Numbered from the stretch's first letter, positions 18,950-28,225 are shown. The stretch is DNA of 64,000 bases from CAWIHS01 sp963836005 (GCA_963836005.1 CAWIHS010000005.1:310001-374000); one strand, 5' to 3'. Numbers and translations are program-made. Notes: generated from the sequence alone by a model not told the origin.

Positions 18950-19680
18950 TTAGTTTCTACACGAAACTCACTCAAGACACCTGCCATCCATGCAAACAGG
19001 GGCACAAGCTGTTGAAAATAGTTTATACAATAAGGAATTAACTCCTGGCTGAAAACTTCTTCAGGCAGCGGTTGCTGAAACCAGACTCTCAGTCCCCGGT
19101 AACGAATTAGATCCTGATTTAACTCATTGAGACTAAATCCCCGTGGCATACGTTTAAGCTGTTCGCCATCAATATGGGCTTCCTGACTGAGCAATCGATC
19201 AATAATCCCGCGTATGTTCTCTGCAGTCATTCTGCCCCGGGTAGTGACTCCGCCCTTTCCCTGTTGTGAACAGCACTGTCTCCAGGTTTGCAGATATTGC
19301 GCATCAAAATGATTGATCCCGACGCCCATACGTATAAACTCAGCTGAAATAGCCAGATAAAATCCCGGACAGCGTGTACGTTTTAAATGACCTTGCCAGA
19401 AAAGATAAGACAGGTGTGATTTATAAGGCGTTTTATCCCTGCTAAAGCGCGTGTCTCTGGAAAAACGATATATCGATCCGTTGACTTTGGGGACAACATT
19501 CACACCTGGAGCCAGCTCCAGTAATGCCTCACCTAGCTCTTCCACCAGATCTCTGGAGGTTTCAAGTATATACTTTGCATAAAAATCATAATGGGCATCA
19601 AACCAGAGTTTGTTGTTATTATGTTTAATGTCTGATAAAAACCTGATCACTTCTGGCTTAAAACCATTAAACCTGCTCAT
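18937..19680 (-). CDS. DUF2461 family protein
   Basis: A conserved protein of unknown function (TIGR02453/DUF2461), 247 aa. Recognised from FNGFKPEVIRFLSDIKHNNN, LWFDAHYDFY and the SIYRFSRDTRFSRDKTPYKS core followed by GFYLAISAEFIRMGVGI. The ATG at 19680 is preferred over the one at 19716, since it has GGAG eight bases upstream and matches the family's start. Convergent with ppsR. No link to its neighbours is apparent. Confidence 0.8.
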   Translation of the reverse strand: MSRFNGFKPEVIRFLSDIKHNNNKLWFDAHYDFYAKYILETSRDLVEELGEALLELAPGVNVVPKVNGSIYRFSRDTRFSRDKTPYKSHLSYLFWQGHLKRTRCPGFYLAISAEFIRMGVGINHFDAQYLQTWRQCCSQQGKGGVTTRGRMTAENIRGIIDRLLSQEAHIDGEQLKRMPRGFSLNELNQDLIRYRGLRVWFQQPLPEEVFSQELIPYCINYFQQLVPLFAWMAGVLSEFRVETNQPY

Positions 19681-20058
19681 TAAAGCACTCCGCTTTAATA
19701 GCAATCTGTCTGTCATTGATAATAAAAATCATGCTAAACATTCCCGTATACCTATTAGTCATAAATTATACTTGACTATTTTGCTATGTTATTGTTAAAT
19801 ATAACTACACCTCAGATGACAAATAGACCATCCTGTGTAAGCAGGACGCTGTAGCGGATTATGCGGGTCGCTTGTTGTCAGTTACAGTCTGTTTTTTTGA
19901 CTGATGTTGTGAATTGCCGGGTGATAATTATCACTGAATCTAACTGCTTAGATTTTATTCCTGATCCTCCACTACCCTAACAGGTAAAGGCAATTCACTT
20001 TTTTCCTTGAATTAATACATGTAAAATACGACCTGATAAAGTATAACAGGATATAGAT
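19681..20058. other. gene-less spacer, possible promoter for the 20059 gene pair
   Basis: No gene seen. TTGACT at about 19772 followed 17 bases on by TTAAAT, and TTGAAT near 20007 followed by TAAAAT, are weak sigma-70-like pairs pointing toward 20059. No repeat of the families found elsewhere in the window was recognised. Confidence 0.3.
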
Positions 20059-20295
20059 ATGCCGTATTATGTTTACCAAATTTCCCCCACCGTGGCTAAT
20101 CTCGTAAAACCCATGGAAAAACTGGACGAATTTGATACTTATAAAGAAGCCAGAAATTACGCCCGGGATAAAAGAATGCTGGCGGATTCTTCCGCTCACT
20201 CTTATAAAGTCATTTTTGCTGAGAATACTCTGGATGCAGAAGAAAAACTGGCTGAAGTCAGAGAGCAGCCGATTATAAAAGAATGGGAAAAATAG
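20059..20295 (+). CDS. small conserved hypothetical protein (78 aa)
   Basis: A 78-aa soluble, charged protein starting MPYYVYQISPTVANLVKPME with an AGGATATAGAT ribosome site. No domain is recognised. The pattern of a start like a short beta strand, then EARNYARDKRM and DAEEKLAEVREQPIIKEWEK helices suggests a small folded alpha/beta protein. Thirteen bases separate it from the next gene, so the two are likely co-transcribed. I have the impression that similar small proteins recur in sulfur-oxidising gammaproteobacteria; not verified. Confidence 0.65.
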   Translation: MPYYVYQISPTVANLVKPMEKLDEFDTYKEARNYARDKRMLADSSAHSYKVIFAENTLDAEEKLAEVREQPIIKEWEK

Positions 20296-20308
20296 AGAGC
20301 AAACAGCA

Positions 20309-20818
20309 ATGGATGAAGATGCTTATCGAGCAACTTATCAGCGCGTAAACCAGAACCGATGCGTTTTTGAAAAAATGATTCTGCTACGTTACGGCAGTTG
20401 TACAAATGCCAACAAGCTCTTACTCGCTGAAAGGGAAGCTTATGCCTGCAGCTCGGTTATTGATCAGCCAAAATGCCAGAAACTACTTGAGCTGCTGCGC
20501 AGTAAAGCCCGCTTTTCTCTGCAGCTCACTCAGATTGACGGCCCCCTTCCTCATGCCAAAGAACTCAAGGTTCAGGCTGGCGGCCTGTTTGGGTTACAGC
20601 AATTAATCAATGAGGAAAATGTTACCCTGATTGACGCTCTAAACGATGATGAAGCAAAATTCGGCCAGCAACCTCAAACCCCCATTAACAACGTCATAGC
20701 AACCTTGGATCAAGCGCTCTCAAGCTATCATGAACTGGAGTCAATTCCCTATAACGAACTGGTAAAATCTATCATCAATTTTAAACTAAGGGAAAGAAAA
20801 AAAAGAACCAGAAAGTAA
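20309..20818 (+). CDS. conserved hypothetical protein (169 aa)
   Basis: A 169-aa soluble protein without recognised domain, second in a pair with the 78-aa gene. It has a helical N-terminal half with three Cys (YGSCTNANKL, ACSSVIDQPKCQ), a central LQAGG-like turn (VQAGGLFGLQQL), and a strongly basic end (KLRERKKRTRK) that could contact nucleic acid; that last point is only a guess. GAGAG precedes the ATG. Confidence 0.6.
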   Translation: MDEDAYRATYQRVNQNRCVFEKMILLRYGSCTNANKLLLAEREAYACSSVIDQPKCQKLLELLRSKARFSLQLTQIDGPLPHAKELKVQAGGLFGLQQLINEENVTLIDALNDDEAKFGQQPQTPINNVIATLDQALSSYHELESIPYNELVKSIINFKLRERKKRTRK

Positions 20819-20877
20819 GCCACTATCAGACACTATAGTCAACAACCCGATGCTGACTATAATAGTGAAGAGTGCTC

Positions 20878-21156
20878 TTACTCAGGCTTGTGGAACTGAA
20901 CCACTTCAGCAGCTTTGGGTTCATCCACATAACGAGGTCTGGCCTTGTTTTCAATCCCCAGTTCTTCCAGCAACTCCTTCTCTCTGGAAGAAATCAATTT
21001 CAGGCACATACGCATATCTTCAACAGTTTCTTTGGATAAAGGGTGTATCATACCGGGTTCTGGCGTTGTGTCACGGATAACGCTGGTTAAAGTTTTACGC
21101 ATAGCGACCATGATTTTCTGATCTTTGGATAATGATTCAAAATCCATTCTTTTCAC
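20878..21156 (-). CDS. small conserved hypothetical protein (92 aa)
   Basis: A 92-aa polar, helical protein with MVAMRKTLTSVIRDTTPEPG, HPLSKETVEDMRMCLKLISS and RPRYVDEP. An AGGTGAAAAGA ribosome site supports the start. Similar short proteins are, as I recall, frequent conserved hypotheticals in purple sulfur bacteria and thiotrophs, sometimes mislabelled as segregation/condensation protein A. Convergent with the 20059-20818 pair. Function unknown. Confidence 0.65.
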   Translation of the reverse strand: MKRMDFESLSKDQKIMVAMRKTLTSVIRDTTPEPGMIHPLSKETVEDMRMCLKLISSREKELLEELGIENKARPRYVDEPKAAEVVQFHKPE

Positions 21157-21546
21157 CTGTATTAAATATTATTACACAAATTGTATATATATGGGCCTGG
21201 AGAAAATATTCAACGGTATTTATTAAATATTTCATTTTTAAATCAATTACTTATTCCTGAAGGGTGATTTACCATGCTTTGCTGGTATTTTCACTTGCGG
21301 CTGCCATGTCATTAAAGCCCCACAGTATTATCAGATAATTCTTGCATCCACAGAAAGCATTAACATTTATATTATCCTCAAGAGCCTGGTTAAACCTGTG
21401 CAAGCGTCCGGTCCGGGACAATGCTGAACCTTCAGGACTTTTCAGCACCTTGATTGCTCCGTAGCGATTAAACCGAGTTATTTAGAAATATCAGTAAGCA
21501 TTACCTTTAAGTCAAATAAATTAATAATATTAATCGGGGTATTAGG
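21157..21546. other. gene-less spacer
   Basis: No gene, known repeat or strong hairpin was recognised between the 92-aa gene and the tiny membrane ORF at 21547. Confidence 0.4.
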
Positions 21547-21639
21547 ATGAAAGAAGTTTATTTTTTTATGAGCACCATAGGTATCGCACTGGCGAGTGTT
21601 TTATTGACCCTGTATTTTGTGTTATCGGTATTTTTCTAG
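21547..21639 (+). CDS. possible 30-aa single-helix membrane peptide
   Basis: A 30-codon frame starting MKEVYFFMSTIGIALASVLL and ending in VLSVFF. Almost the whole chain is one hydrophobic helix with a charged N-terminus, like the small subunits of respiratory oxidases (CydX, CcoQ type), but no oxidase genes are near. Upstream GGGGTATTAGG is a weak ribosome site. It lies alone in a 570-bp gap. Could be chance. Confidence 0.3.
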   Translation: MKEVYFFMSTIGIALASVLLTLYFVLSVFF

Positions 21640-21726
21640 GTTTTTAACCCCATTTACAAAAACTGTCGCGCTAAAAAGGTGTAAGGTTTTAATCTGTTGG
21701 GCATGATTTGAACATCATTATTGCTA

Positions 21727-23157
21727 TCATGAACGTCTGCCTCGGGCACTTTGAAACGTGCTGGTTCGTTCACCGGCAGGGTTGAACCATTGCAGTTTTT
21801 TATGCAGGGTAACGACATCACCCACGATAATCAAGCTCGGCGGTTTGACATTCTCACGTTCTACTATTTCAGCAAGAGTTGACAAAGTACCGACATGTAC
21901 GCGCTGATTTTCGGTGGTGCCCTGCTCCACCAGAGCGGCGGGCGAATCTTCTTTCAGGCCATGGGCTATCAATTCCTTACCGATAATATTAACTGCCTTT
22001 AGCCCCATATAAAAAACAATGGTCTGATTAGGATGCGCCAGCGCTTTCCAGTTCAGATTAACGCTGCCATCTTTTAAATGTCCGGTGACAAAAACACAGG
22101 ATTGAGCATAATCCCGGTGTGTCAATGGTATGCCCGCATAACTTGAACATCCAGCTGCAGCCGTTATCCCCGGAACGACCTGAAAATTAACATTATTTTC
22201 TCTCAGAGTCTCTATTTCTTCACCTCCACGGCCAAAGATAAAAGGATCGCCGCCTTTCAAACGCAGCACACGTTTACCCTGTTTAGCCAATCTTACCAGA
22301 CATTGATTAATGTTTTCCTGGGGTACTGCATGATTATTTCGCTCCTTACCGACATAAATCAGTTCAGCATCACGGCGTACCAGATCCAGTATTCCCTGTG
22401 AAACAAGTCGATCATAGACCACCACATCCGCACGCTGCATCAAACGTAGTGCACGGAAGGTCAATAGATCCGGATCGCCGGGCCCCGCGCCTACTAGAAA
22501 GACCTCTCCGGGTTCGTTGAAAAAATCAGCAGCTTCCACGGCACGTTGCAGTTCCTGTCTGGCAGCATGTTCATTACCTGAAAACATTAGTTCGGTGACT
22601 CGTCCCTCGAGTATCCTTTCCCAGAAATAGCGTCGCTGATCCAAATCAGAATATTTTTCGATGACCTTGTTTCTGAAACCTTCAACCAGTCGAGCCAGTT
22701 TCCCATACGCAGCCGGAATATAACTTTCCAGACGTGCTCGCAGCAAACGCGCCAGAACAGGCGAACTGCCTCCGGTAGAGACAGCAATCTGTATCGGCGA
22801 ACGATCAACAATAGAAGGCATAATAAAACTGCATAATTGCGGTTGATCGATCACATTCACCGGTAAAGACCTGGCTTTTGCCAGTTCTGATACACGCTGA
22901 TTAGTCTTGCTGTCGCCCGTTGCAGCAATCACAAGTACTTCATTTTGCAAGTCGCTATCTTGGAAAACTCTTGCTACATGTTTAATCTCCCCTCGTTGAG
23001 CCATCTCATTTACTTCACTGCATAACTCAGGGGCTACGACCCGGACCTGTGCCTGTGCTTTTAAAAGCAGGGATATTTTTCGTGCCGCTACTCTACCACC
23101 GCCTACGACCAGACATTGGCGTTGTTTGAGATTCATAAAAATGGGAAAGAAATCCAC
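21727..23157 (-). CDS. cysG: siroheme synthase (methyltransferase/dehydrogenase/ferrochelatase)
   Basis: Trifunctional CysG, 476 aa, making siroheme from uroporphyrinogen III. The N-terminal NAD-binding dehydrogenase/ferrochelatase part opens MDFFPIFMNLKQRQCLVVGG and continues GGRVAARKISLLL; the C-terminal SUMT part (from about 215) has VFLVGAGPGDPDLLTFRALR, VVYDRLVS and GGDPFIFGRGGEE. The start is GTG, matching the E. coli N-terminus. Siroheme is the cofactor of DsrAB, so its place beside dsrS fits a supply role; a 406-bp gap with a repeat separates them. Confidence 0.95.
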   Translation of the reverse strand: MDFFPIFMNLKQRQCLVVGGGRVAARKISLLLKAQAQVRVVAPELCSEVNEMAQRGEIKHVARVFQDSDLQNEVLVIAATGDSKTNQRVSELAKARSLPVNVIDQPQLCSFIMPSIVDRSPIQIAVSTGGSSPVLARLLRARLESYIPAAYGKLARLVEGFRNKVIEKYSDLDQRRYFWERILEGRVTELMFSGNEHAARQELQRAVEAADFFNEPGEVFLVGAGPGDPDLLTFRALRLMQRADVVVYDRLVSQGILDLVRRDAELIYVGKERNNHAVPQENINQCLVRLAKQGKRVLRLKGGDPFIFGRGGEEIETLRENNVNFQVVPGITAAAGCSSYAGIPLTHRDYAQSCVFVTGHLKDGSVNLNWKALAHPNQTIVFYMGLKAVNIIGKELIAHGLKEDSPAALVEQGTTENQRVHVGTLSTLAEIVERENVKPPSLIIVGDVVTLHKKLQWFNPAGERTSTFQSARGRRS

Positions 23158-23232
23158 GATATTTAGCCTTTATTCTAGAGATAAAATCCGCTAAAGATAA
23201 ATAAATAACCTGAATTCTGTTCAAGTGACAGA

Positions 23233-23453
23233 GTAATACTACGCACTCAGTAATGATATTACATGAATGTGGCATGACCCCACCATGGATGGTGGGAATG
23301 CATGTGAGAGACAGGAGTCGAAATCGTCCATGCCACAGACACTTGACCTGCAGGATGCAGGGAATGCAGATTATACAGGAGCAATTATCTGCCTTCCACA
23401 AATACCTGATATCAAGCACTTAGTGAGTTATTCCAGATACGCTGAGTAGTTAC
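23233..23453. mobile_element. miniature element copy C, degraded left end
   Basis: Right end TACGCTGAGTAGTTAC (ending 23453) matches the family. The left end is eroded (GTAATACTACGCACTCAG at 23233) and no 8-bp duplication is visible. The interior holds a palindrome around CCACCATGGATGGTGG and the core CACTTGACCTGCAGG...GGGAATGCAGATTATACAGG, nearly identical to copy B. It fills most of the 23158-23563 gap between dsrS and cysG. Confidence 0.65.
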
Positions 23454-23563
23454 TAAATCATTTGATATCAATATGCTGCTTATTTTATTATCCAAAGTTC
23501 CGGTTAATTAGTATATTAATTGTTAATTATATCATATCAACTTGAGCATGGGAGATATTATCA

Positions 23564-24745
23564 TCAACTCAACGGACTATTTTGCAATATTCGCAATTGA
23601 GTCAGCAAAGCATCAAGGAGCGGTTTGAGTTTTTTTCTCATTAATGTGCCCTCTGCACTGCTTTTAGAAATAAATGGGTTCAGTACAGTCTGAGAAGTTC
23701 GGGATAAAATTAAAATAGTCTGCAGATGAGTTACCGAATCAGGTAATAAAGCTAGCAGCTCGTTTAACTCATCACTGGCCGTCAGACCGTTTTGTGAAAA
23801 ACAGGTATTGGCGGCCAGCTGAATAATATTCTCCATACTGGTTTCAATCTCACCATCAAGGTTTAATCCCAGTGAATACTGAGTAAAGTTCTGACCGTTC
23901 TCAGGATAATTCACAAAAACATATTGGCGAATGGATTCAATCAATGCACCGACCACGTCATAGTTTGGCGGACGTTTCATGGCCATTTCTGCAGTTTTCA
24001 AAAAGCTTTGGCCGGCGGCACTGAGCATTTTGCTTAAACAGGCCGCATAGGGATTTTCTGCTTTCAACGGTTTTAATTTTTCTTTAACCATTTGATAATC
24101 AGGATGCTCGGGAATCTGCTCAGGCAGATTATCGGGGATGATGTCCATAAAACCCACATACAGGGTGTTTTTATTTCTCGCTTTTTTCCATAATTTTAAT
24201 TTCTCATGCTGCGATATTAAATCGCCCTGCAAAACCAGACGGGTACTGATCAGCATCTTCAGCGGATCTTCCTCAAAGGGTAAAAATTCAACCAGAAATT
24301 TTGCCAGATCCCTGCCAATCGGCTGCTGAACAACATCAGGATTGGATAACATGCTGCGAGCATTGTCTGCCGACTGAACCGCCCACCAGGCGCTTGCAGC
24401 CAATTCCGGCGTCAACTCTTTACCATTCACAACAGCAGTGACCGCTTCTGGTTCTCCTAATAACAATAATTTACCCAGATTGGTGATCCGAACATCTCCC
24501 ATCCGATTCCAGCGTGACAAATACACAGGGAAACCACCTGGAGCCCCCAGCGCTTTAGTAGACAAGAAATCTTTGACTTCAGAAATATAACGTTCGTTTC
24601 TCTGATTCGGATTAAGCTGTATTCTGGCTTCACCCTTGTCTGTAAGGGCATAAACTATCATTTTACCTTCATCAATTCGTATTGCGCGTACTTTCTGCGC
24701 AATTAATACATTGAGTCTCAGGCTATCTTCATTAGAAAGGGACAT
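23564..24745 (-). CDS. dsrS: sulfur oxidation protein DsrS
   Basis: A 393-aa soluble protein assigned to DsrS from its remembered N-terminal pattern (EDSLRLNVLIAQKVRAIRID, then LGAPGGFPVYLSRWNRMG and KLLLLGEPEAVTAVV). DsrS is the last gene of the Allochromatium dsr operon; its mutant shows reduced sulfur-globule oxidation, but no biochemical activity is assigned. No motif for a cofactor is seen. Here it is not joined to dsrNR but stands about 18 kb away, downstream of the VWA/MoxR/Sel1 genes on the same strand as dsrA-P. Confidence 0.72.
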   Translation of the reverse strand: MSLSNEDSLRLNVLIAQKVRAIRIDEGKMIVYALTDKGEARIQLNPNQRNERYISEVKDFLSTKALGAPGGFPVYLSRWNRMGDVRITNLGKLLLLGEPEAVTAVVNGKELTPELAASAWWAVQSADNARSMLSNPDVVQQPIGRDLAKFLVEFLPFEEDPLKMLISTRLVLQGDLISQHEKLKLWKKARNKNTLYVGFMDIIPDNLPEQIPEHPDYQMVKEKLKPLKAENPYAACLSKMLSAAGQSFLKTAEMAMKRPPNYDVVGALIESIRQYVFVNYPENGQNFTQYSLGLNLDGEIETSMENIIQLAANTCFSQNGLTASDELNELLALLPDSVTHLQTILILSRTSQTVLNPFISKSSAEGTLMRKKLKPLLDALLTQLRILQNSPLS

Positions 24746-24863
24746 AGATAAATTTTAGAAATATTATGCTCATAATCAAGTCACTCTGCAGTGTATATAA
24801 AACCTGTGATATTCAGGTTTGCTGCAGAGTGATAGGCTCAATTAATATTTGATGAAAAGACAC

Positions 24864-26150
24864 TTAGTTTAACTGGAGCCGCTGGCCCCACGGCACTGGT
24901 GCTCTGCCTTTGACCAGCCAGATAACCGGATAATTCGGCTCACGCTGAGGAAATTCACCTTCAGCGTCAGTGAAGTATACCAGTAAATCGGGGTATATTT
25001 CCTGATTTTCAATCCAGTCAAATACCGGAGTGAAGCGAGTGCCCCCTCCGCCTTTAAAGCTGATAGGCAGTTTGGGCTCTTCCCAGGGTTCAAATTGCCA
25101 GGGACCTTCATCAGTCACTTCTGAGTCACAGGCATGCAGGGTTAAACGGGCTCTGACCTGAGCCTTGATCTGATTAACTTCAGCAAGAAATTCGCTGATT
25201 TCTTTGGTGGCGATAGAACCACTGATATCAAGTGCGACGATAATATTCACCTGATGACTGCGCAAACGTGGATAAATCGCAGGCTCACCACGTCGGCTCG
25301 ATGGTCTTGAGTAGCTGTAGTCTTCCCTCGCAGTTGCAGTCATATAGCGGGCCAGCAGCATGCGCCAGGGTAATTGAGGCTGCAGCAGATGATCCACCAG
25401 TCTGGCCATAGACTGACTTAATTTACCCGCCTGTAATGCCTGTTGTGCAGCGCCTGCCATACGTTGCTGCCATTGAGCGGTCAAATTCTGAATTTCTTCA
25501 TTGCTCAGGTTTGGCGGCGGCTGTGACTGTCTGTCACTGGCATTGTCATCGGGCGGAGTATTATTTTCTTCTGTAGCATGGCCTTCACCGGTCTGTCCCT
25601 TGCCCCGTTCACCGGTATCTTGCTGCTGACTGTTGAGCTGCTGGTTTTCAGTATTTTTGGCCTCCCCCTGGTCGGTTTGTTCACCGCTTTCTTGATCACC
25701 CTGTTCGGTATTCTGCCCCAAATCATTTGAGGCTTCATTTTCAATGTCCTGCAGTAAAGGATAAATTTCTTCTGCCGTCATGCCGGCATATTCCCGCATA
25801 TACAAGATATGCGCTGGAGGCTTTAAGCCTTCTTCGACAAGAATAGGATTTATGGCAAAATCACAGGCCATCTCCCAGCGATGTTTAACTCGATGCTGAC
25901 GACGGGCAAAATGTGACAGGGCGCAATGGAGAGCTTCATGAGCCAGTGCAAATTGAGCTTCTTCAGTCGTCAGCTGCTTGATATAATCGGCATTGATATA
26001 GAGTTTTTTCATATCCGTATCAGTGCTTTTACACCAGGACGGATCCGCTTCAACCAGCGGCAAGCGTAAAACCAGGGCTCCCAGAAACGGTTTGTCCAGG
26101 ATCAGGCGGGTACGTGCTGCACTGAGTTTATTTTCAATTGCTTCATCCAT
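24864..26150 (-). CDS. DUF2201 putative metallopeptidase with VWA-like domain
   Basis: A 428-aa cytoplasmic protein. The N-terminal DUF2201 part has a zinc-protease-like HEALHCALSH (HExxH, about residues 92-101) and a conserved HRWEMACDFAINPIL. A Gln/Glu/Asn-rich, low-complexity linker of about 90 residues follows. The C-terminal VWA-like domain has a MIDAS-type DISGS (about 307) and GGGGTRFTP. It overlaps the MoxR ATPase gene by 8 bp; MoxR/VWA pairs act as chaperones that load cofactors or activate complexes. The gene neighbourhood suggests a client in the Dsr system, but that is inference. Confidence 0.85.
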   Translation of the reverse strand: MDEAIENKLSAARTRLILDKPFLGALVLRLPLVEADPSWCKSTDTDMKKLYINADYIKQLTTEEAQFALAHEALHCALSHFARRQHRVKHRWEMACDFAINPILVEEGLKPPAHILYMREYAGMTAEEIYPLLQDIENEASNDLGQNTEQGDQESGEQTDQGEAKNTENQQLNSQQQDTGERGKGQTGEGHATEENNTPPDDNASDRQSQPPPNLSNEEIQNLTAQWQQRMAGAAQQALQAGKLSQSMARLVDHLLQPQLPWRMLLARYMTATAREDYSYSRPSSRRGEPAIYPRLRSHQVNIIVALDISGSIATKEISEFLAEVNQIKAQVRARLTLHACDSEVTDEGPWQFEPWEEPKLPISFKGGGGTRFTPVFDWIENQEIYPDLLVYFTDAEGEFPQREPNYPVIWLVKGRAPVPWGQRLQLN

Positions 26151-27186
26151 ACAACATAATATCTGCTATAGCATCAGCCCAATTTGCAAATTCTTCCACC
26201 GCAAATAATTCTTCCCCAATAGCTCGATGCATATCTGAAACCAGCATTACACCCATTTCTCTCTGCCTGAAATTATTCGCATATTTAAGGATGTTGCCGT
26301 AGGTTTTTTCAGCTTCTGCTGTGCCCCTGGCACGAATCGCCCGCCCAACCAAGGCAGCCGCTACGGCATATTGCAGATCAATTTCAGCAGGTGTTGGCAC
26401 GTTTTCACCATTAACAATAGCATCCAGATCAGGCATTTGGTCCAGATTGGTAATGAATGCATTCAATTCTATTCCAGCAGCTGGCCCTACACAGGATTGT
26501 AAAGCTCCGAGGAACAACTCAGGGTGTTCGAAAAATTTATTCAGGGCATTATGCACAAATTCCCACGAACGGGGCGTAGGAAAAGCTACCGGATTATGCG
26601 TTGGATCAAAATCAAATAACAGATCAGGCCGAAATCGCAAAAAGGCAATGATCCGCTCGTCAATGCTGTTCTTATAGGCCCAGGCCACCCAGTCATCCAG
26701 ATTAATGTCAATTTCATAGTGAGAGAAGCGGTTTGCCAGAGGCGCCGGCATACTATAAGTTACCCCTCTGTCACCCTGACGATTACCCGCAGCAAATATT
26801 GCCCAGCCATCCGGTATTTTATAATCACCCAGTCGCCGATCCAGAATTAACTGATAAGCAGCTGCTGAAACGCTGGGAGGGGCGGATGTAATTTCATCCA
26901 GAAACAGAATGCCTTTTTCTCCATGCACTTGTGCGTCCGGCAACATAGAAGGAACAGCCCATTCCACCTTGCTATTTTCTTTAAAGGGTATCCCGCGTAA
27001 ATCGCTGGGTTCCATCTGAGAAAGACGGATATCAATCAGGGGCCGATCATGCTTTTGTGCAACCTGAGTAACCAGCTGGGATTTACCCACTCCAGGCGGC
27101 CCCCAGATCATAACGGGTGTGTGATGCCCTGTTTCAGTACTTTTAAACTCTTGATCTAAAACAACAAATAATTGTGATGCTCTCAT
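26143..27186 (-). CDS. MoxR-family AAA+ ATPase
   Basis: A 347-aa AAA+ ATPase. Walker A is GPPGVGKSQLV (about residues 29-39), Walker B GILFLDEITSAPPSV, sensor 1 FAAGNRQGD, and a C-terminal lid domain with a conserved helical bundle. MoxR proteins work with VWA-domain partners to remodel or mature other proteins; the partner gene follows immediately with an overlap. It is preceded after 15 bp by the Sel1 gene, so sel1-moxR-VWA form an operon, perhaps running on into dsrS. Confidence 0.9.
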   Translation of the reverse strand: MRASQLFVVLDQEFKSTETGHHTPVMIWGPPGVGKSQLVTQVAQKHDRPLIDIRLSQMEPSDLRGIPFKENSKVEWAVPSMLPDAQVHGEKGILFLDEITSAPPSVSAAAYQLILDRRLGDYKIPDGWAIFAAGNRQGDRGVTYSMPAPLANRFSHYEIDINLDDWVAWAYKNSIDERIIAFLRFRPDLLFDFDPTHNPVAFPTPRSWEFVHNALNKFFEHPELFLGALQSCVGPAAGIELNAFITNLDQMPDLDAIVNGENVPTPAEIDLQYAVAAALVGRAIRARGTAEAEKTYGNILKYANNFRQREMGVMLVSDMHRAIGEELFAVEEFANWADAIADIMLYG

Positions 27187-27201
27187 TTAATCTATTTCCG
27201 G

Positions 27202-27633
27202 TTAGAAGCCTGCCATTTTTAACAATCGCTCTGCTTCTTTAGGGTTTTGTGCTACGCCATTTCCTTCCTGGTACATCATAGCCAGTGTAGTCATGGAACC
27301 AACCAGACCGGCTTCTGCCCCTTTTTTAAACCATTTTACGGCCTCATCAGGATCTTTATCAACACCTTCCCCTTCCATGTACATAAAACCCATACCATGC
27401 CAGGCCAGTTCATAACCCTGATCAGCTGACATTTTCATCCACATGGCTGCAGCAGTTTCATTGCGATGCACACCCAGACCATTTTGATACATCACCGCAA
27501 CCCGATGCTGTGCCTCCGGGTGACCTTTCTCTGCAAGTGGTGACAAAAGTCTGATTGCTCTGGTGAAATGTTTATCTTCCAGGGCTTTCAAACCGCTGCT
27601 TAAATCCATAGTTTCTGCTTCTGATAAATTCAT
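27202..27633 (-). CDS. Sel1-repeat protein
   Basis: A 143-aa protein with about three Sel1-like repeats: A-x-H-RVAVMYQNGLGVHRNET, AWHGMGFMYMEGEGVDKDPD, and TTLAMMYQEGNGVAQNPKEA. Sel1 repeats are protein-interaction scaffolds. There is no signal peptide, so it is cytoplasmic. A good ribosome site (AAAGAGAGTTGAC) precedes ATG. It heads the minus-strand moxR-VWA run and has, 56 bp upstream, the 16-base motif shared with dsrA. Confidence 0.85.
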   Translation of the reverse strand: MNLSEAETMDLSSGLKALEDKHFTRAIRLLSPLAEKGHPEAQHRVAVMYQNGLGVHRNETAAAMWMKMSADQGYELAWHGMGFMYMEGEGVDKDPDEAVKWFKKGAEAGLVGSMTTLAMMYQEGNGVAQNPKEAERLLKMAGF

Positions 27634-27689
27634 GTCAACTCTCTTTAAATCTTATGATTGGGTATACTCAACTATTAACCTAGTATTTT

Positions 27690-27705
27690 ACTTGGTTAAA
27701 AACAA
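27690..27705 (-). promoter_or_regulatory. 16-base motif shared with the dsrA upstream region, site 1
   Basis: ACTTGGTTAAAAACAA on the plus strand, 56 bp upstream of the sel1 start. The same motif with one mismatch (ACTTGGTTAGAAACAA) lies 95 bp upstream of dsrA at 42261-42276, in the same orientation relative to the gene, and both are flanked on the left by T/A-rich TATTT. It may be a binding site for a common regulator; it does not match a simple sigma-70 promoter. Confidence 0.5.
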
Positions 27706-27952
27706 TATGATAACCTTTTTCTTGACTGTAGACAAAATAATTTTCTACCCTACCCCATCGGGATATACCTTTGAGCCTGCTCAAAAAGTATACTCAGCTT
27801 CGAAGAAAAGCCATATACCGGCTTACTTGAGCTATTGATATTACTGGCTGCAGCTTATAGGCCATATAGCCATGCAGGCTCTTTAATTTCAAACCTAATT
27901 TTCAGTTATGCTTTCACCAAAAATCTGGAAATTTATGCGCAAATAGTTTATT

Positions 27953-27987
27953 ATTAGCAGATTATAATTTTTTAACAGTCTGCTAAT
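27953..27987. promoter_or_regulatory. 9-bp inverted repeat upstream of the 28034 gene
   Basis: ATTAGCAGA and TCTGCTAAT, perfect inverted arms with a 17-bp AT-rich spacer, 47 bp ahead of the small gene at 28034. It could be an operator or a leader hairpin. The rest of the 400-bp gap 27634-28033 holds nothing else recognised. Confidence 0.45.
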
Positions 27988-28033
27988 ACATTTTGTTTAG
28001 AGTAACTTGACTGGTCACACAAAGGAAACCCAT

Positions 28034-28225
28034 ATGAATACTGAATATCATGACTTTACTGTTAAAATGGAATCTGAAGGCGTTAATCCTGAATATATTC
28101 AGGGCTGGCAAGGCGGCTATGTTAACAATCCTGCTCGTGAAGAGCAGCGTGTAAATGATGCTTATAGTGCTGGCTACGATGACGGTCTGGAAAAGAATAT
28201 GGATGGTTATAGCGACTGGAAATAA
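28034..28225 (+). CDS. small acidic hypothetical protein (63 aa)
   Basis: A 63-aa acidic protein, MNTEYHDFTVKMESEGVNPE then YIQGWQGGYVNNPAREEQRV and AYSAGYDDGLEKNMDGYSDW. The ATG at 28034 has AAAGGAAACC in front; upstream in-frame extension has no support. The repeated GWxxGY / AGYDDG pattern is typical of small proteins with Gly-Tyr loops, but no family is recognised. A strong terminator follows, so it is a monocistronic unit. Confidence 0.7.
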   Translation: MNTEYHDFTVKMESEGVNPEYIQGWQGGYVNNPAREEQRVNDAYSAGYDDGLEKNMDGYSDWK

